From the NCBI GenBank assembly GCA_963576735.1, contig OY755184.1:7068001-7132000 (forward strand): DNA of 64,000 bases, in the 5' to 3' direction. Below are positions 22,443-32,953 of this stretch, piece after piece. The notes under the pieces are model-generated. The model saw only the letters and a program-made list of their open reading frames with translations, did no database searches and had not been told where the DNA came from. The stretch is from Bedellia somnulentella (lineage: Eukaryota; Arthropoda; Insecta; Lepidoptera; Bedelliidae). Position 1 is the stretch's first letter. Every line of letters starts with the position of its first letter. The translations under genes were made by a program, and so were the position numbers.

Positions 22443-23564
22443 TAATAAAAAAAAGTGTTTTCTGTGTAAAAAATCTTGAGACTTATTAGTAAATTTAATG
22501 ACAATGCTTTTGCAATAATATTATGCGATTTCACTAATAGAGTAAAAACATAAACATTTGATAATCAATTACTAAACATTTCCCACCCGCCCTCAGTAAA
22601 AAGATGTACACATTGCATATTTATGTTCAGTACAAACTAGTGTTACTAGAATTTCCGCTCAACCCGATTAGAACGGATTACTTCAACTGTAAGTAGCCGT
22701 CTGCAGAGCTGGAAACAAACGGACAAACAGGGTAACTTTGGTAACTCATGTTCGTGTATTTATCTTCATTGATTAATTTGACGTACTCGTTTGCTGTTGC
22801 TATCGCGTCTGCTTCGAAGTTATTCGATGTTGTTTTATTTAAATTTGCAGTAATTATGAAAGGAATTTTAATGATTATATTTGTAAAATTAATAGTGTTA
22901 CCATAACTGGCCTCAGCAGGGGGACATAAAAGAGACTTGCAAGTGGATGCAGTTGGATTTGTTAACGCTTATTTTAGAATTTTTATGATATTTTTGTATA
23001 CTTGAGGTTGGGAACAAGGAGAGAAGAAAAACAACAAATTACAATGTACTGAGGCAGCTACGTAGGAAATATCAAGCAATGTAATTTGAGCGAAAGATGG
23101 ATGAATATTCGAATAGCGAGAGGTTTTTCATCATCGTACAGGCTGACGATCAGGTGTCTCTACCTACCCTCATTAATTAATGGCGTGATTATAAGAAAAA
23201 CAAAATGTAATCTAGGCTGGCATAGAAAGAGACATACTTAACTTTTAAAAAACTAGTATATTTTTAACCCGGGTTTCAGATACAGTTTCCTACCTAGTCT
23301 TCTCGTTGTACCGAAAGTCATTCATTGATAGTTCGGTGTCTCGAAACTATATGCGATTAAACGCTTATTCCACAATACATAAAGTCGAAAACCGCTAGTT
23401 CGAAAAATGTTATTGCGAATCGCGCTGTCTCAAAAAACATTTCGAGTGGCACAAAAAGTAGTTTTGAAGGGTGGTTTTGCATTTTGCATAGTGCATATGT
23501 TGTGCGTAAAAAAACTCAATATGCAATATGTAAAATAACTGTCAAAACTTGTCGTTTCAAAGAA
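22443..23564. other. Mostly unique sequence, no gene seen
   Basis: A weak C-family tail trace occurs at about 23,128-23,190 (GTGTCTCTACCTACCCTCAT, ATGGCGTGA). Otherwise nothing was recognised. Confidence 0.4.
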
Positions 23565-23712
23565 AACTGTGTAGTGTCGGCTTATAAAACCATAAACCTA
23601 TTTCTTCTTATTAAAGCTATTATGTGGTTTATTCAATTGGTTATATGCAATATTTTCCGAACTTAACTTAATACTGTAGCTCTGCCTACTCCTTAGAGAT
23701 TTATTGCCTTGA
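23565..23712 (+). repeat. Family A SINE, degenerate
   Basis: GTGTAGTGTCGGCTTATAAA at the start and CTGTAGCTCTGCCTACTCC near the end identify it. The middle is largely lost. Confidence 0.6.
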
Positions 23713-23813
23713 TCAAGGGGGGGTTGGAAGAAAACCCATGTAGTAACCGGAGTATCGTTGTTCTTATTCATGTTATATTTTGTTGCCCTAATGAACGTTA
23801 GGCGTTTCCGGAT

Positions 23814-23940
23814 CACGTGGTCAAGGGATCTGAACACCAGCAGGTGAAAATGTCACGTGCTTTTGAAGCATAAGCACCTCTGCTGACCCCTTAGGGGATG
23901 TACGGCGTGAACGTTTGAGAGTTTCAGTTGAGTTGAATAG
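23814..23940 (+). repeat. Family B SINE, 3' fragment
   Basis: CTGAACACCAGCAGGTGA, then CACCTCTGCTGACCCCTTAG, and GTACGGCGTGAACGTTTGAG are the last 125 nt of B. Confidence 0.8.
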
Positions 23941-24224
23941 AAGTTAAGTTTTATTGTAGGCTTATAATTCAAATATGTCTAAGCAAACTAGCTACATATT
24001 AACATTAATGTTGAGGGTAATACGAGTATATCAGCTAAAAGGGTTCTATATATAAACGTGTTAATTAAGATGAAGTGCTCATTGTATATGCTCGGCTGAC
24101 TTACTTTAATTATTCACTAGAACTAAGTAACGAATCGGTTCGATTTAATTGGGCTTTGTTGGAAAGGAAATCTTACTATTATATTATAAAGACTCCATAA
24201 CATTAATATACTTGCGGCTATAAC

Positions 24225-24467
24225 ATACATTTATATACTCACGGCTATACATTCAAGAAAGGGGTAGCCAGAGCTTTGGAATTTAAATTCCCCAACCACT
24301 TTTGGAAGTTAAGTGTAGAAAGGATTGTAAATAAAAGTTGTTGGTAATGTGTCTCCAAGTGTATCGCCCAACAATAACCTAAATAAGCTCCAATACCCTA
24401 TGTCACCTCTAATGACATCCGCGGGAAGAAATGGGTTAGTACAATTCTAAGCCGACACTAAACAACT
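24225..24467 (-). mobile_element. Family A SINE, near full length
   Basis: Plus strand runs from TATATACTCACGGCTATACA to ATTCTAAGCCGACACTA, the reverse of the whole A unit, with moderate divergence. Confidence 0.82.
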
Positions 24468-24476
24468 AATAATGTC

Positions 24477-24600
24477 GACAAAAGGGGTAGCCAGACCTTA
24501 AGAATTTATTATAACTCAGCCAACTTCGGAAGTTGTCTAGGGAAATGCAATGGTCTACACTACAGTCACATTGCACATAAATTCCAAATTCTTTGGTTCC
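24477..24600 (-). repeat. Family A SINE, degenerate partial copy
   Basis: Plus-strand ACAAAAGGGGTAGCCAGACC, then CAGCCAACTTCGGAAGTTG, repeats the 3' half of A immediately next to the preceding copy. The remainder is eroded. Confidence 0.45.
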
Positions 24601-25247
24601 CCTTTACAACACCCTTCGGAAAAAATGGATACTTGATATAGTAACCCAAAACTACTTAAATAAATAAATAAAAATACGGGCATATTATACACAGATCAAG
24701 TTAGCCCCAATCAAAGTAAGATTTGTATTATGGGAAACTAACTTAACGATATATTTAATGTTATATAATAATACCCATACGAATAAATTCCAAGACTAAG
24801 AAACAATCAATTATGTTCATCACATAAATATTCCTCTCACATAGATATCACATAGCTCACTACTAAAACAATAATATGTATAATCATATTGATAAGTAAA
24901 TAAGAAAATGACAGATGTACCAAAGCTTTGTACGTCTGCCTATCCACAATTTGTTTTCATTGTAGGTCTTGTGATAAATGTTGGTAAGCCCCCGTACTTA
25001 TAACACAACTGGCACCGAAAGGGTGGACCTCCCCAATGTTTTATATAGACATTATAATACAATACTCGCGGTTACGACGCGTTCGTGTCAAGCTAAAATG
25101 TTATTTTATTGTACTCGTGAATATTGGGGCCGCTTTTTTCCGTATTAGGTTACAGCTTTGGCATTCTTTTGAAATGAAAAAAGCTATTTTTTGAAAAATT
25201 GTGATAATGATATTGGAATAGGGATGATTAAAAACATATTTATTTAG
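24601..25247. other. Unique AT-rich sequence, no gene seen
   Basis: No gene-like frame and no recognised repeat. Confidence 0.4.
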
Positions 25248-25467
25248 GTGTGCAGTGCCGGCTTAGAATAGCACTACCCCAATTCTTCCGTATTGGGGCT
25301 TTTAAGGGATTTTTGGGCGATGCGGTTTTAGACCCATCACCAACAACCTTTATATCACCATCTTTTCCCCACGCAACTTCCAAAAGTGGCTGAGGAATTT
25401 TTAATTCCCTAGCTCTGGCTACCCCTTCAAGGGATTTATAGCCGTGAGTATATGTATGTATGTATAT
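25248..25467 (+). mobile_element. Family A SINE with internal deletion
   Basis: Starts GTGTGCAGTGCCGGCTTAGA and ends GCCGTGAGTATATGTATG. The GTACGTAAGAGGCGACTAAC block between TTCTTCCG and TATTGGGGC is missing. Confidence 0.88.
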
Positions 25468-25520
25468 TTATTTAACTTATATTTACTCGCGAATGGCGAT
25501 ATAGGGGTTTTTTCGACCTT

Positions 25521-25638
25521 AAACCAACTATCCCTTATTTTACTACCGTTTCCCCACTCGTCTCTGAAAAGTGGCTGAGGAATTCCTAATTTTGAAGCTC
25601 GGGTGACTCTTTTTTGATATTTACAGCCATTAGTTCGG
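25521..25638 (+). repeat. Family A SINE, degenerate 3' half
   Basis: CCTTATTTTACTACCGTTTC and GAAAAGTGGCTGAGGAATTC match the A middle, followed by a decayed GAAGCTCGGGTGACTC. Confidence 0.6.
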
Positions 25639-26117
25639 ATACCTTCCTTAAAATCTGTTTTTCAAAGCAATCTCATTTGTAAAATAAATTATTTATAATT
25701 TTCTATTAAAAGACATAAACACTTACATCAAACCATTTTCCTATTCTAAAAACACACTGACTTACCCAACGCTAATCCAGGACAAAAGGGGCCCTTCAAA
25801 TCCTTTTTCACTAATTTGCATATTCCACGCCCTTTCCAAGATAACTGTAAAACTGAGCTAATAATGAAATAATTGAAATTTTCAATTTACAACTGTCTTT
25901 TTTAGATTAGCTATCAAAAAGTACAAGTGTAAGTTTTTTTTACTGATTTCCTTTTTTTCTAATAGTTATAATTATAAAAAACGTGGCAATAATTTGTTAT
26001 CTAACTATCCAAAAACTTGTTTATTCGTAAGTTGACCTTAATTATATTGATGCTATATTATGATTGTACATTAATTTGAACAAATTGTAGGACCACGACA
26101 TTATTAATAAATCATTT

Positions 26118-26640
26118 GTTAATCTATACATATAATAAATCTGTAGAAAAGTAATTTTTGTACATTGAAGAAATTGAAAAAAAAAATAGCCAGCGTGTGA
26201 ACAGATAAGTAACAGAACCCATTTCCATCATTTTTAAATTTTTTGTCTGTTTGTCTGTTTGTCTGTTTATATGTTTGTTTGTGCGCGCAAAACGTAAAAT
26301 CTACGAATTTAATGCTGAAAATGTTTATATACAAAAATTAAACGTAACTTGAGGTATAACTTAGTTTTTGTTTCATCGAAATCGGTTCACTCTATCAAAA
26401 GATATGATTAATTTTGTGAGTTCAAGAAGAAAAATATTACGTTACGCAATTCAGTATAGTACTTGCAACGACATCTTAAGTCTAAATATAGAACTAATGT
26501 TGATAGTTGGAATCCAAAGTCCGATAGATGGCGTTGTGCAAAAATAAAATAAAGAACCAAAATAAAATAAAGCAAAAATAAAATTTGCATTTTTTTAGCC
26601 CCTTTAACCCCTTATTTTAAAGTCGGTTAAAGTAATAGAA
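26118..26640 (+). mobile_element. Possible Helitron-like left part
   Basis: The stretch opens TAATCTATACATATAATAAA and carries an array of GTCTGTTT units at 26,241-26,282, then GAAATCGGTTCACTC and AAAGATATGA. From memory this block order belongs to an abundant insect repeat whose other end is ACGAAGTCGCGGGCACAGCT, which occurs at 28,308-28,338. If they belong together, the intervening SINE and LINE copies were inserted later. No replicase-helicase coding sequence is visible. Confidence 0.38.
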
Positions 26641-26922
26641 GCTACAGGAAACAAGCTAGGCGAAATTAATACAAGCTGCCAATATCAAGTGAATTCGCCG
26701 ACTATAAAAATAACTGAAATGCTTTTAAATATTATCTTGACTTAGTTTCTTAAATTAGGCTTATTAATATTAATATATTATGTAAATAGTCTGCCTATTA
26801 ATAAATCCAATTTGGTGAGCATAATTTTGAAATTCTTAGTCATTCTTCAAATGCACGTCACTTCACAACCAGTTTTCGTGAACGTTTATAATAAAAAACT
26901 GAATTTTGGTCTACATTAAACA

Positions 26923-27075
26923 CCAAACCTCTCTGGCTTCGTTTACATCCATCAATCTTTTCATACATGCTCTTTTATTCTTCATACTGCGGACACCTGC
27001 CTTTTTGAGCACGTTTTCTATTTGATCCAAATCTGTCCTCCGAGGTCGTCCTCTACTAACATTACCTTCCACATT
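26923..27075 (-). mobile_element. Family C LINE, inverted coding part
   Basis: The minus strand encodes a stretch like GRPRRTDLDQIENVLKK, then MKNKRACMKRLMDVNEAREV, the C-terminal part of a non-LTR retrotransposon protein. It stops at the codons for ...EARE-V where the 3' part at 27,085 would follow, but that part lies on the opposite strand. Confidence 0.82.
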
Positions 27076-27084
27076 GGCGATAAA

Positions 27085-27170
27085 AAAAGTGTCAAGTACA
27101 AAGTGGCGATCGATAGTCTCTGCCTACCCCAATGGAAACTAACGGCGTGAGAATATGTATGTATGTATGT
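27085..27170 (+). mobile_element. Family C LINE, 3' end of the same insertion
   Basis: GTACAAAGTGGCGATCGATA, then CTCTGCCTACCCC, and CGGCGTGAGAATATGTATG form the C terminus. It sits about 10 nt after an inverted upstream C piece, giving the arrangement of a 5' inversion. Confidence 0.85.
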
Positions 27171-27277
27171 ATTAAACACCAGAAACATAAGACATCTTTT
27201 AAGTTCTACTTTTTTTAACACTAAAATGATGTAGTGACCTTAGTGACTAACCTTAATTTAGTTATATTTGCATATTA

Positions 27278-27524
27278 TACATACATACATATACTCACGA
27301 CTATAAATCCCTAGAAGGGGTAGCCTGAGCTAAGGAATTAGAAATTCCTCAGCCACTTTTGGAAAATTGAGTGGGGAAAAGATGGTAAAATAAAGGTTGT
27401 TGGTAATGGGTCTCCAACCACATCGCCCAAAAATCCCTTAAAAACCCCCAATACCGTTAGTCGCCTCTTACGTACATCCACCGGAAGAAATGGGGTAGTG
27501 CTATTCTAAGCCGACACTACACAG
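27278..27524 (-). mobile_element. Family A SINE, full length
   Basis: Plus strand runs from CATACATACATATACTCACG to GCCGACACTACACAGC. It is a well-preserved copy of the GTACGTAAGAGGCG subfamily. Confidence 0.9.
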
Positions 27525-28289
27525 CTACTACAGTGCATATTATGCCACTGATAAATCGATTTAATTCAATGTATTATCATAGTACAACCAACAACCGTAA
27601 ACCCTAATAATAGTAAAGTACCTTTTTTGAGCGGTTTTATTTAGCTTACCCCGTTTGTTTTATTCTTTCTTGAGTGAAATTTAGTAATTTAGTTTTCACC
27701 CCCTTCCTGTCAACCGGTAAATTTTTCTTTTCGGAAGGAAAAGACGTGATGAGCTCGAAGCAAAGAGTGATGAGCTCAAGGCCCGACCACCTGCGGCCAT
27801 CAATAATAACTACCTATATATTGGAGGGGTACTGATTTTTCAACATACGTCATAGAACATTTGTCGGAAAGATTGGCTATGTCAGTCACATGAGAGCACA
27901 TGAACACACTCTTAATAGCCGGATACCAGAACTTGCTGTGGCCGAAATCGGGCGGGATTGATATATGATCTATGTGCAAAATTCCGAAGTGTTAAAAACA
28001 AAAGGGCTTTATAAATATATTGATGCATTATGCAGATCTGCTAGGATCGTACAAGGTAGCGATCCTTAATCTTCGGCTAACCCTGTAACTGTATCTAAAT
28101 AAACACTAATTCAAATGAGATACACACAGTTACGACCTTTTATTATTTCAACTGGATAATGGCTACTGTAATTAATTAAATATCATTATAAAATACTCAA
28201 TAGTTCCTACATCACAATAAGTGTGCGCATTAGATTTCATTGGTTCTTTATTTTATTTCAAAAAGGTGATATACTCTTAACTAAACGAC
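27525..28289. other. Unique sequence with a weak C trace
   Basis: GTGATGAGCTC occurs twice near 27,747-27,778. A decayed C 3' end may lie at 28,028-28,088 (GCTAGGATCGTACAAGGTAG). No gene was found. Confidence 0.35.
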
Positions 28290-28340
28290 GTTTTTTTGTT
28301 CTCGACAATCACGCGAACGAAGTCGCGGGCACAGCTAGTT
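28290..28340 (+). mobile_element. Helitron-like 3' terminus
   Basis: CACGCGAACGAAGTCGCG forms a small hairpin (CGCG...CGCG), and the element ends CAGCTAG followed by T. A hairpin just before a terminal CTRR and insertion next to T are Helitron hallmarks. Confidence 0.45.
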
Positions 28341-28619
28341 TGCTAATACGTTCAGTATTTTGTTCCATTCCCAAAACTGTATTGAACACGAGAAACTAGG
28401 TCAATAAATGTACGTAATATAAATGTATTATTTTTTGACACTACTTTAGATAATTAATATCTATTTATGGTAATGAAAAATAACCGGCACATGGAAAATC
28501 ATCTTGATTTTGTAAAAATACTTGATAATGTAAATTATTAAACAGGAGATTATGCATTGACTACATAATATCACTCAAAATTCCTTGCGAAATATAAAGT
28601 ACAACTTTAAATTTGGCTG

Positions 28620-28866
28620 AGCTGTGTAATGTCGGCTTAGAATAGCACTACCCCATTTCTTCCGGTGGGTATACGTAAGAGGCGACTAACGGTATTGGGG
28701 CTTTTTAAGGGATTTTTGGGCGATGCGGTTGGAGACCCATCACCAACAACCCTTATTCTACCATCTTTTCCTCACTCAACTTCCAAAAGTGGCTGAGAAA
28801 TTTCTAATTTCTCAGCTCTGGCTACCCCTTTTAGGGATTTATAGCCGTGAGTATATGTATGTATGT
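28620..28866 (+). mobile_element. Family A SINE, full length
   Basis: Runs from GCTGTGTAATGTCGGCTTAG to GCCGTGAGTATATGTATG, with all blocks intact. Confidence 0.92.
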
Positions 28867-28952
28867 TTAAATTGTTATTATAAATTGCAAGACGTTCTGG
28901 ATCCGCGGACTGTTTTCTCATGATGTTTAATTCGGTTTCCATGTTCCATAAC

Positions 28953-29306
28953 AACCGTGATAGCTCAGTGGGTTGAACATTGCTTATTGTACAGACGATG
29001 ATGGTTCAAATCCCGGAGCAGGCCTACACCAGTTTGTCTTTTCTAAAGTCGTATGTATAGTTAATTTATCATCGATGTAATGTTGTTATCGTGAGGAAAC
29101 CCTCATGGCTGATTTGTACTTAGTCATGTGACAGATTTTTCGAACAAAAAAAGGGTTAGGCCTTCCCCCTATCACGTGAGTATACAGTCCAAGCAAAGAG
29201 TTTCAAGCCAAAAACAAAAACCAGGTGACAATGTCACGTGAAGTATAAGTACCTCTGCCAACCCCTTCGGGGATATACGGCGAGAACATTTGAGTTGAGT
29301 TGAGAT
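28953..29306 (+). mobile_element. Family B SINE, full length
   Basis: A box TAGCTCAGTGGG at 28,961-28,972 and B box GGTTCAAATCC at 29,003-29,013 match RNA polymerase III internal promoter consensus. The tail is GAACATTTGAGTTGAGTTGA. Confidence 0.92.
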
Positions 29307-29734
29307 TCCCATTTTGGATAGATGCCTTTACCTTTAAGCCAAAATTTTAATGAATTATAGTTAAGACATAAAAATATATCACTATTTTGAAATAGCCGTT
29401 TCAGCAACAAAAGACACGAGTCCATTCAATAAATAAACTTAAGTACCACTCCACGAGTCCCAAATACTTAAACATAGGACAAATGGCCGCAAATAAAATG
29501 TAGTACAAACGACTTCTTCGGTTATGTTCAACATATTCAATTTGTTCCAGACTGGTCAAGCTTTTATTATTTAACAACTAGTTTTATCATTTATAATATA
29601 CGCCAATATGGATATAATGTTGAAGGTAAGGTAATGTTGATAGAGGACGACCACGAAGGACAAAATTTCATCCTTTTCATCTCTCACCACTTCATTCTCG
29701 TATTTTGGGAAACTCTTTTTTCTATACATATCTC
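29307..29734. other. Unique AT-rich sequence, no gene seen
   Basis: No coding frame of note and no recognised repeat. Confidence 0.4.
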
Positions 29735-30031
29735 ACAGCCCATAAATGTCCCGGTTCGAGTTCAAGGGGCTCGAGCCTACCTTATATAGGGTGATTTGGC
29801 CTTAGTCCACCATGCTGGCCAATAGCGGGTTGGCAAACTAACGACTACTACCGTAATAGTAGTCGGGACCGACGGCCTTAATTTTCACACAATCAGGTGA
29901 TTCAAGCCTGCAATATCCCTCCAGACTAGGTTAAATCTTACGAATGAAATTTGTGAGTTTATCCCCCGGAGATGAAACCCGAGACCTCCGTACTTGAAGC
30001 CAAGCGCTTAACCGCGAGACCACGGAGGCAG
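29735..30031 (-). mobile_element. Family D tRNA-derived SINE
   Basis: Read on the minus strand, the head CCTCCGTGGTCTCGCGGTTA, AGCGCTTGGCTTC, and GGTTTCATCTCCG resembles A box, anticodon arm and B box of a tRNA. The body follows with GCTTGAATCACCTGATTGTG and GGTGGACTAAGGCC, typical of lepidopteran tRNA-SINEs. Its tail differs from that of families A, B and C, so another LINE probably moves it. Confidence 0.8.
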
Positions 30032-31907
30032 TCACAAGGCTAAGTCAGTCAGTCTGTACATATATATTTCAGAAATAACTTTTGGCTATTCCGAAAATTA
30101 CCAGTACGTGGTCTCTCATACCATTCTTACAGATCAAGCTTTCTCATCTTTGTTTTTTGGTACCGAACAAAGATCAAAACGTACGTCAAAACACATGCTC
30201 CCTATTCATAACGAGACCTAAAGAAACATTTTGCTTATTTTTCGGCTCTCTTATTAAATAGAAACATTACTGATTGAACGAAAACTTACTTAGTTTGGCT
30301 CAATATCAGTATTTATCATGATTGATTATTTCATTTAAGTATACAAACTTAATAAGATACGATAAGAAGACGCGAACTTGTTTTCGACTGCAAAGAAGAT
30401 AAATATGAGTGGAAGGCAATATATTCTACCGGCATTGATGGAGTGATGTTGCCAATCCATAATTTCGTGGTGAATTATTTATGGGCAACTGGCTTCCCCG
30501 ATGTTTCGTGTTGGAAACTTCGTCTTTGAAACATTATTCTTTCGAAGTCGCTCAAGTTACTTCGAGTAAATATATTTTCCTTATAACGAGCCGGACAAAT
30601 ATTTGGACGTTTCGACTTTGTTTCACTGCGAATTGTGTAAATTGTTAACTGTTCAGCTTCTTATTTGTTGGTGTTTTTTATTTAAGTTGTGTAAAAGTCT
30701 CTTTGTAGGTAACAAAAATATATTTTGAAATTTCTATCTGATAACTACAAAATTATTCTATACGGCAATCATTTATCGTTGTTAGTCTATTAATTGAATA
30801 GTTTGTTAAATACATAGCTTTTAAAAGTGGAACCAGGTGGGTGCAGGGGTATGTATAAAATTGCCGTATTTTATTTTTTATATGGCAAGAAAGTAAAATT
30901 TTCAAGCTAAAAACCAAAAGGATTTTCTCAACTAATTCTAAACAAAAATAAAATAAATGTCTTCCACTATAAAACGAGTTTCTAAGAAATAAACACATTA
31001 TAAGACCGTTAGCAAAGGAGGCAAATGGTCTTTACCTTCGTTGCGCTCTATTTGAGCTCGATTGGCAATGGAGGGTTAAAGTATTTCCTTTATATTGAGT
31101 AGCTATCTCCCCAAGGATAGCCCGGACATAGAACTATTTAGTGTATTTGCATGTCAATAGTATCGGAGCTAATCTACCTCGAAAACTTTGAGGTCAAAGT
31201 TTGTTCTACAATTGGGGAATCAGTAGTCTATGGTAATTTGTTATATCAAGGGAATAAAATTGTATGGTCTTTATGTTTGTTTTTAAACTTTATTTTATAA
31301 AATATTTCACAGCTACATTTCTATAATACTTCTTCCTTCCATTAATAACTACTGAGGTTGGCAGATACTTTTAATTGCAAGATTATACATTTCTTTGTTA
31401 CATTGATTACATTTGTTTTAAATTATACATGTCCAAAATTTCAAATGATACACATTTAAACTGTTTATGCTATATCAATTTTTTTAAAAAGACTTTTCTT
31501 ATTTATTTGTTCTAATCTTAGCTGGTTGAACAATCTTTCTGTAACATATTTACAGTAAGATTGTTCTAGACAATTTTTAGGCCAATAAATGTTATGGCAT
31601 CCATGACTTGTGGTTTTTTAAACAATAATTGGACGTTATACTAACAAGTCTGCTGAAATGCCATTAACACCATCGAAAACAAGGTAAAAAAAAAAGATTG
31701 TTATTGTATAGAAAAGATAGAAACTCATGGGTAAAGACAATAGTTATTATTTTATTTTTTTTATTATTAACGTTGAAAAACCTACTTAACACGTCACGTC
31801 ATTTATCGTTATAAACCCGTTCATATAAGAGACAGATTAAATTATATTATAAAACATAGTATGTTGTAAAGAAAGAAAATTAACACGTTTATTCACCAAT
31901 TTTAGTT
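30032..31907. other. Unique AT-rich sequence, no gene seen
   Basis: Long AT-rich stretch in which neither strand gives a gene-like frame. Confidence 0.45.
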
Positions 31908-32246
31908 TATCCCCGAAGGGGTTGACAGAGGTACCAGTTCTTCTGAACTCACATGGCAGCGCCATCTAGTGTCCAGAGAAGGTACCCACGTTTTGCTTGG
32001 ACAGTGTACTCACGTGATAGGGGGCAGGCCTATCGCCGTTTTGTACGAATACACTGTCACATGACTAATTACAACTCAGCCATGTGGGTTTCCTCACGAT
32101 GTTTTCCCTCACCGTTAACAACCATGATCAATTAACCACACATATGACTTTAGAAAAGACAAATTGGTATAGGCCCGACCCAAGATTGGGACTCACGCCC
32201 TTCTGTTTTCGGGCGGGTGTTCTACCCACTGGACTATCATGTCGCT
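31908..32246 (-). mobile_element. Family B SINE, second subfamily
   Basis: Plus strand reads TTATCCCCGAAGGGGTTGAC, CATGGCAGCGCCATCTAGTG and, at the head, GGGCGGGTGTTCTACCCACT then GACTATCATGTCGC. Head and internal block match the 4.4-kb and 44.0-kb copies. Confidence 0.9.
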
Positions 32247-32872
32247 ATTAATCGAAAATATATAAATATCATATTAAACAGTAATTAATATTTGCGTCTC
32301 ACATTTCAATGGCTGCAATTCCACGAAGAAGTTTATACCGAGTTAAATATACAAACGCATTGAATAGCTTAGATCAAGTTAAATCGTATAAATCTGAGTT
32401 ATCCGAACAGCTTTGTATAAAAGACGCTTATTCATATCTCGTAGCGAACTAGTGCAACTCATTAACTTCCAAACGGAACTTTCGCAAGATGAGATGAATA
32501 CATTTCTACGCCAGCACAAGTTCTATGTGCGGCTGACTCTGAATAATGATTCACATTTATTACATGTTAACTTCAAACCTTGAAGGAAATGGACACTGGC
32601 TTTTTTATATTCACTTCCACAGTTTTTTACAAGGGGCTAAGACGTCCCGAAACTGTAGATTGATTTTGGTAAACCATTTAAATCAATTGCATACTATGTA
32701 GACTATTCTTTTTAGAGGAAAAAAAACCATTAAAGCATAAATAAAATTAAAATGTGGGATAGATAAAAATATCTTATGTAATATAATAACGTATTATTAA
32801 ATTTTGGAATTGTGTACAATTACTATGTGTGAAGAAGTAAACTTCCACTTGCAATGTCTTGAATGAGATTTT
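32247..32872. other. Unique AT-rich sequence, no gene seen
   Basis: No gene-like frame and no recognised repeat. Confidence 0.4.
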
Positions 32873-32953
32873 ATACATACATATACTCATGCTATTTTTT
32901 CCCATTGGGGTTGGCAGAGACTATCGATCGCTATTTCGTACGATCCTAGCAAA
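32873..32953 (-). repeat. Family C LINE 3' end
   Basis: Plus strand has CATACATATACTCATGC, CCCATTGGGGTTGGCAGAGA and CGATCGCTATTTCGTACG. Confidence 0.75.

Noticed and set aside
28953..29030. tRNA genes at the heads of family B elements
   Set aside because: A and B boxes are present but the sequence continues into the repeat body and recurs many times, so these are SINE promoters.
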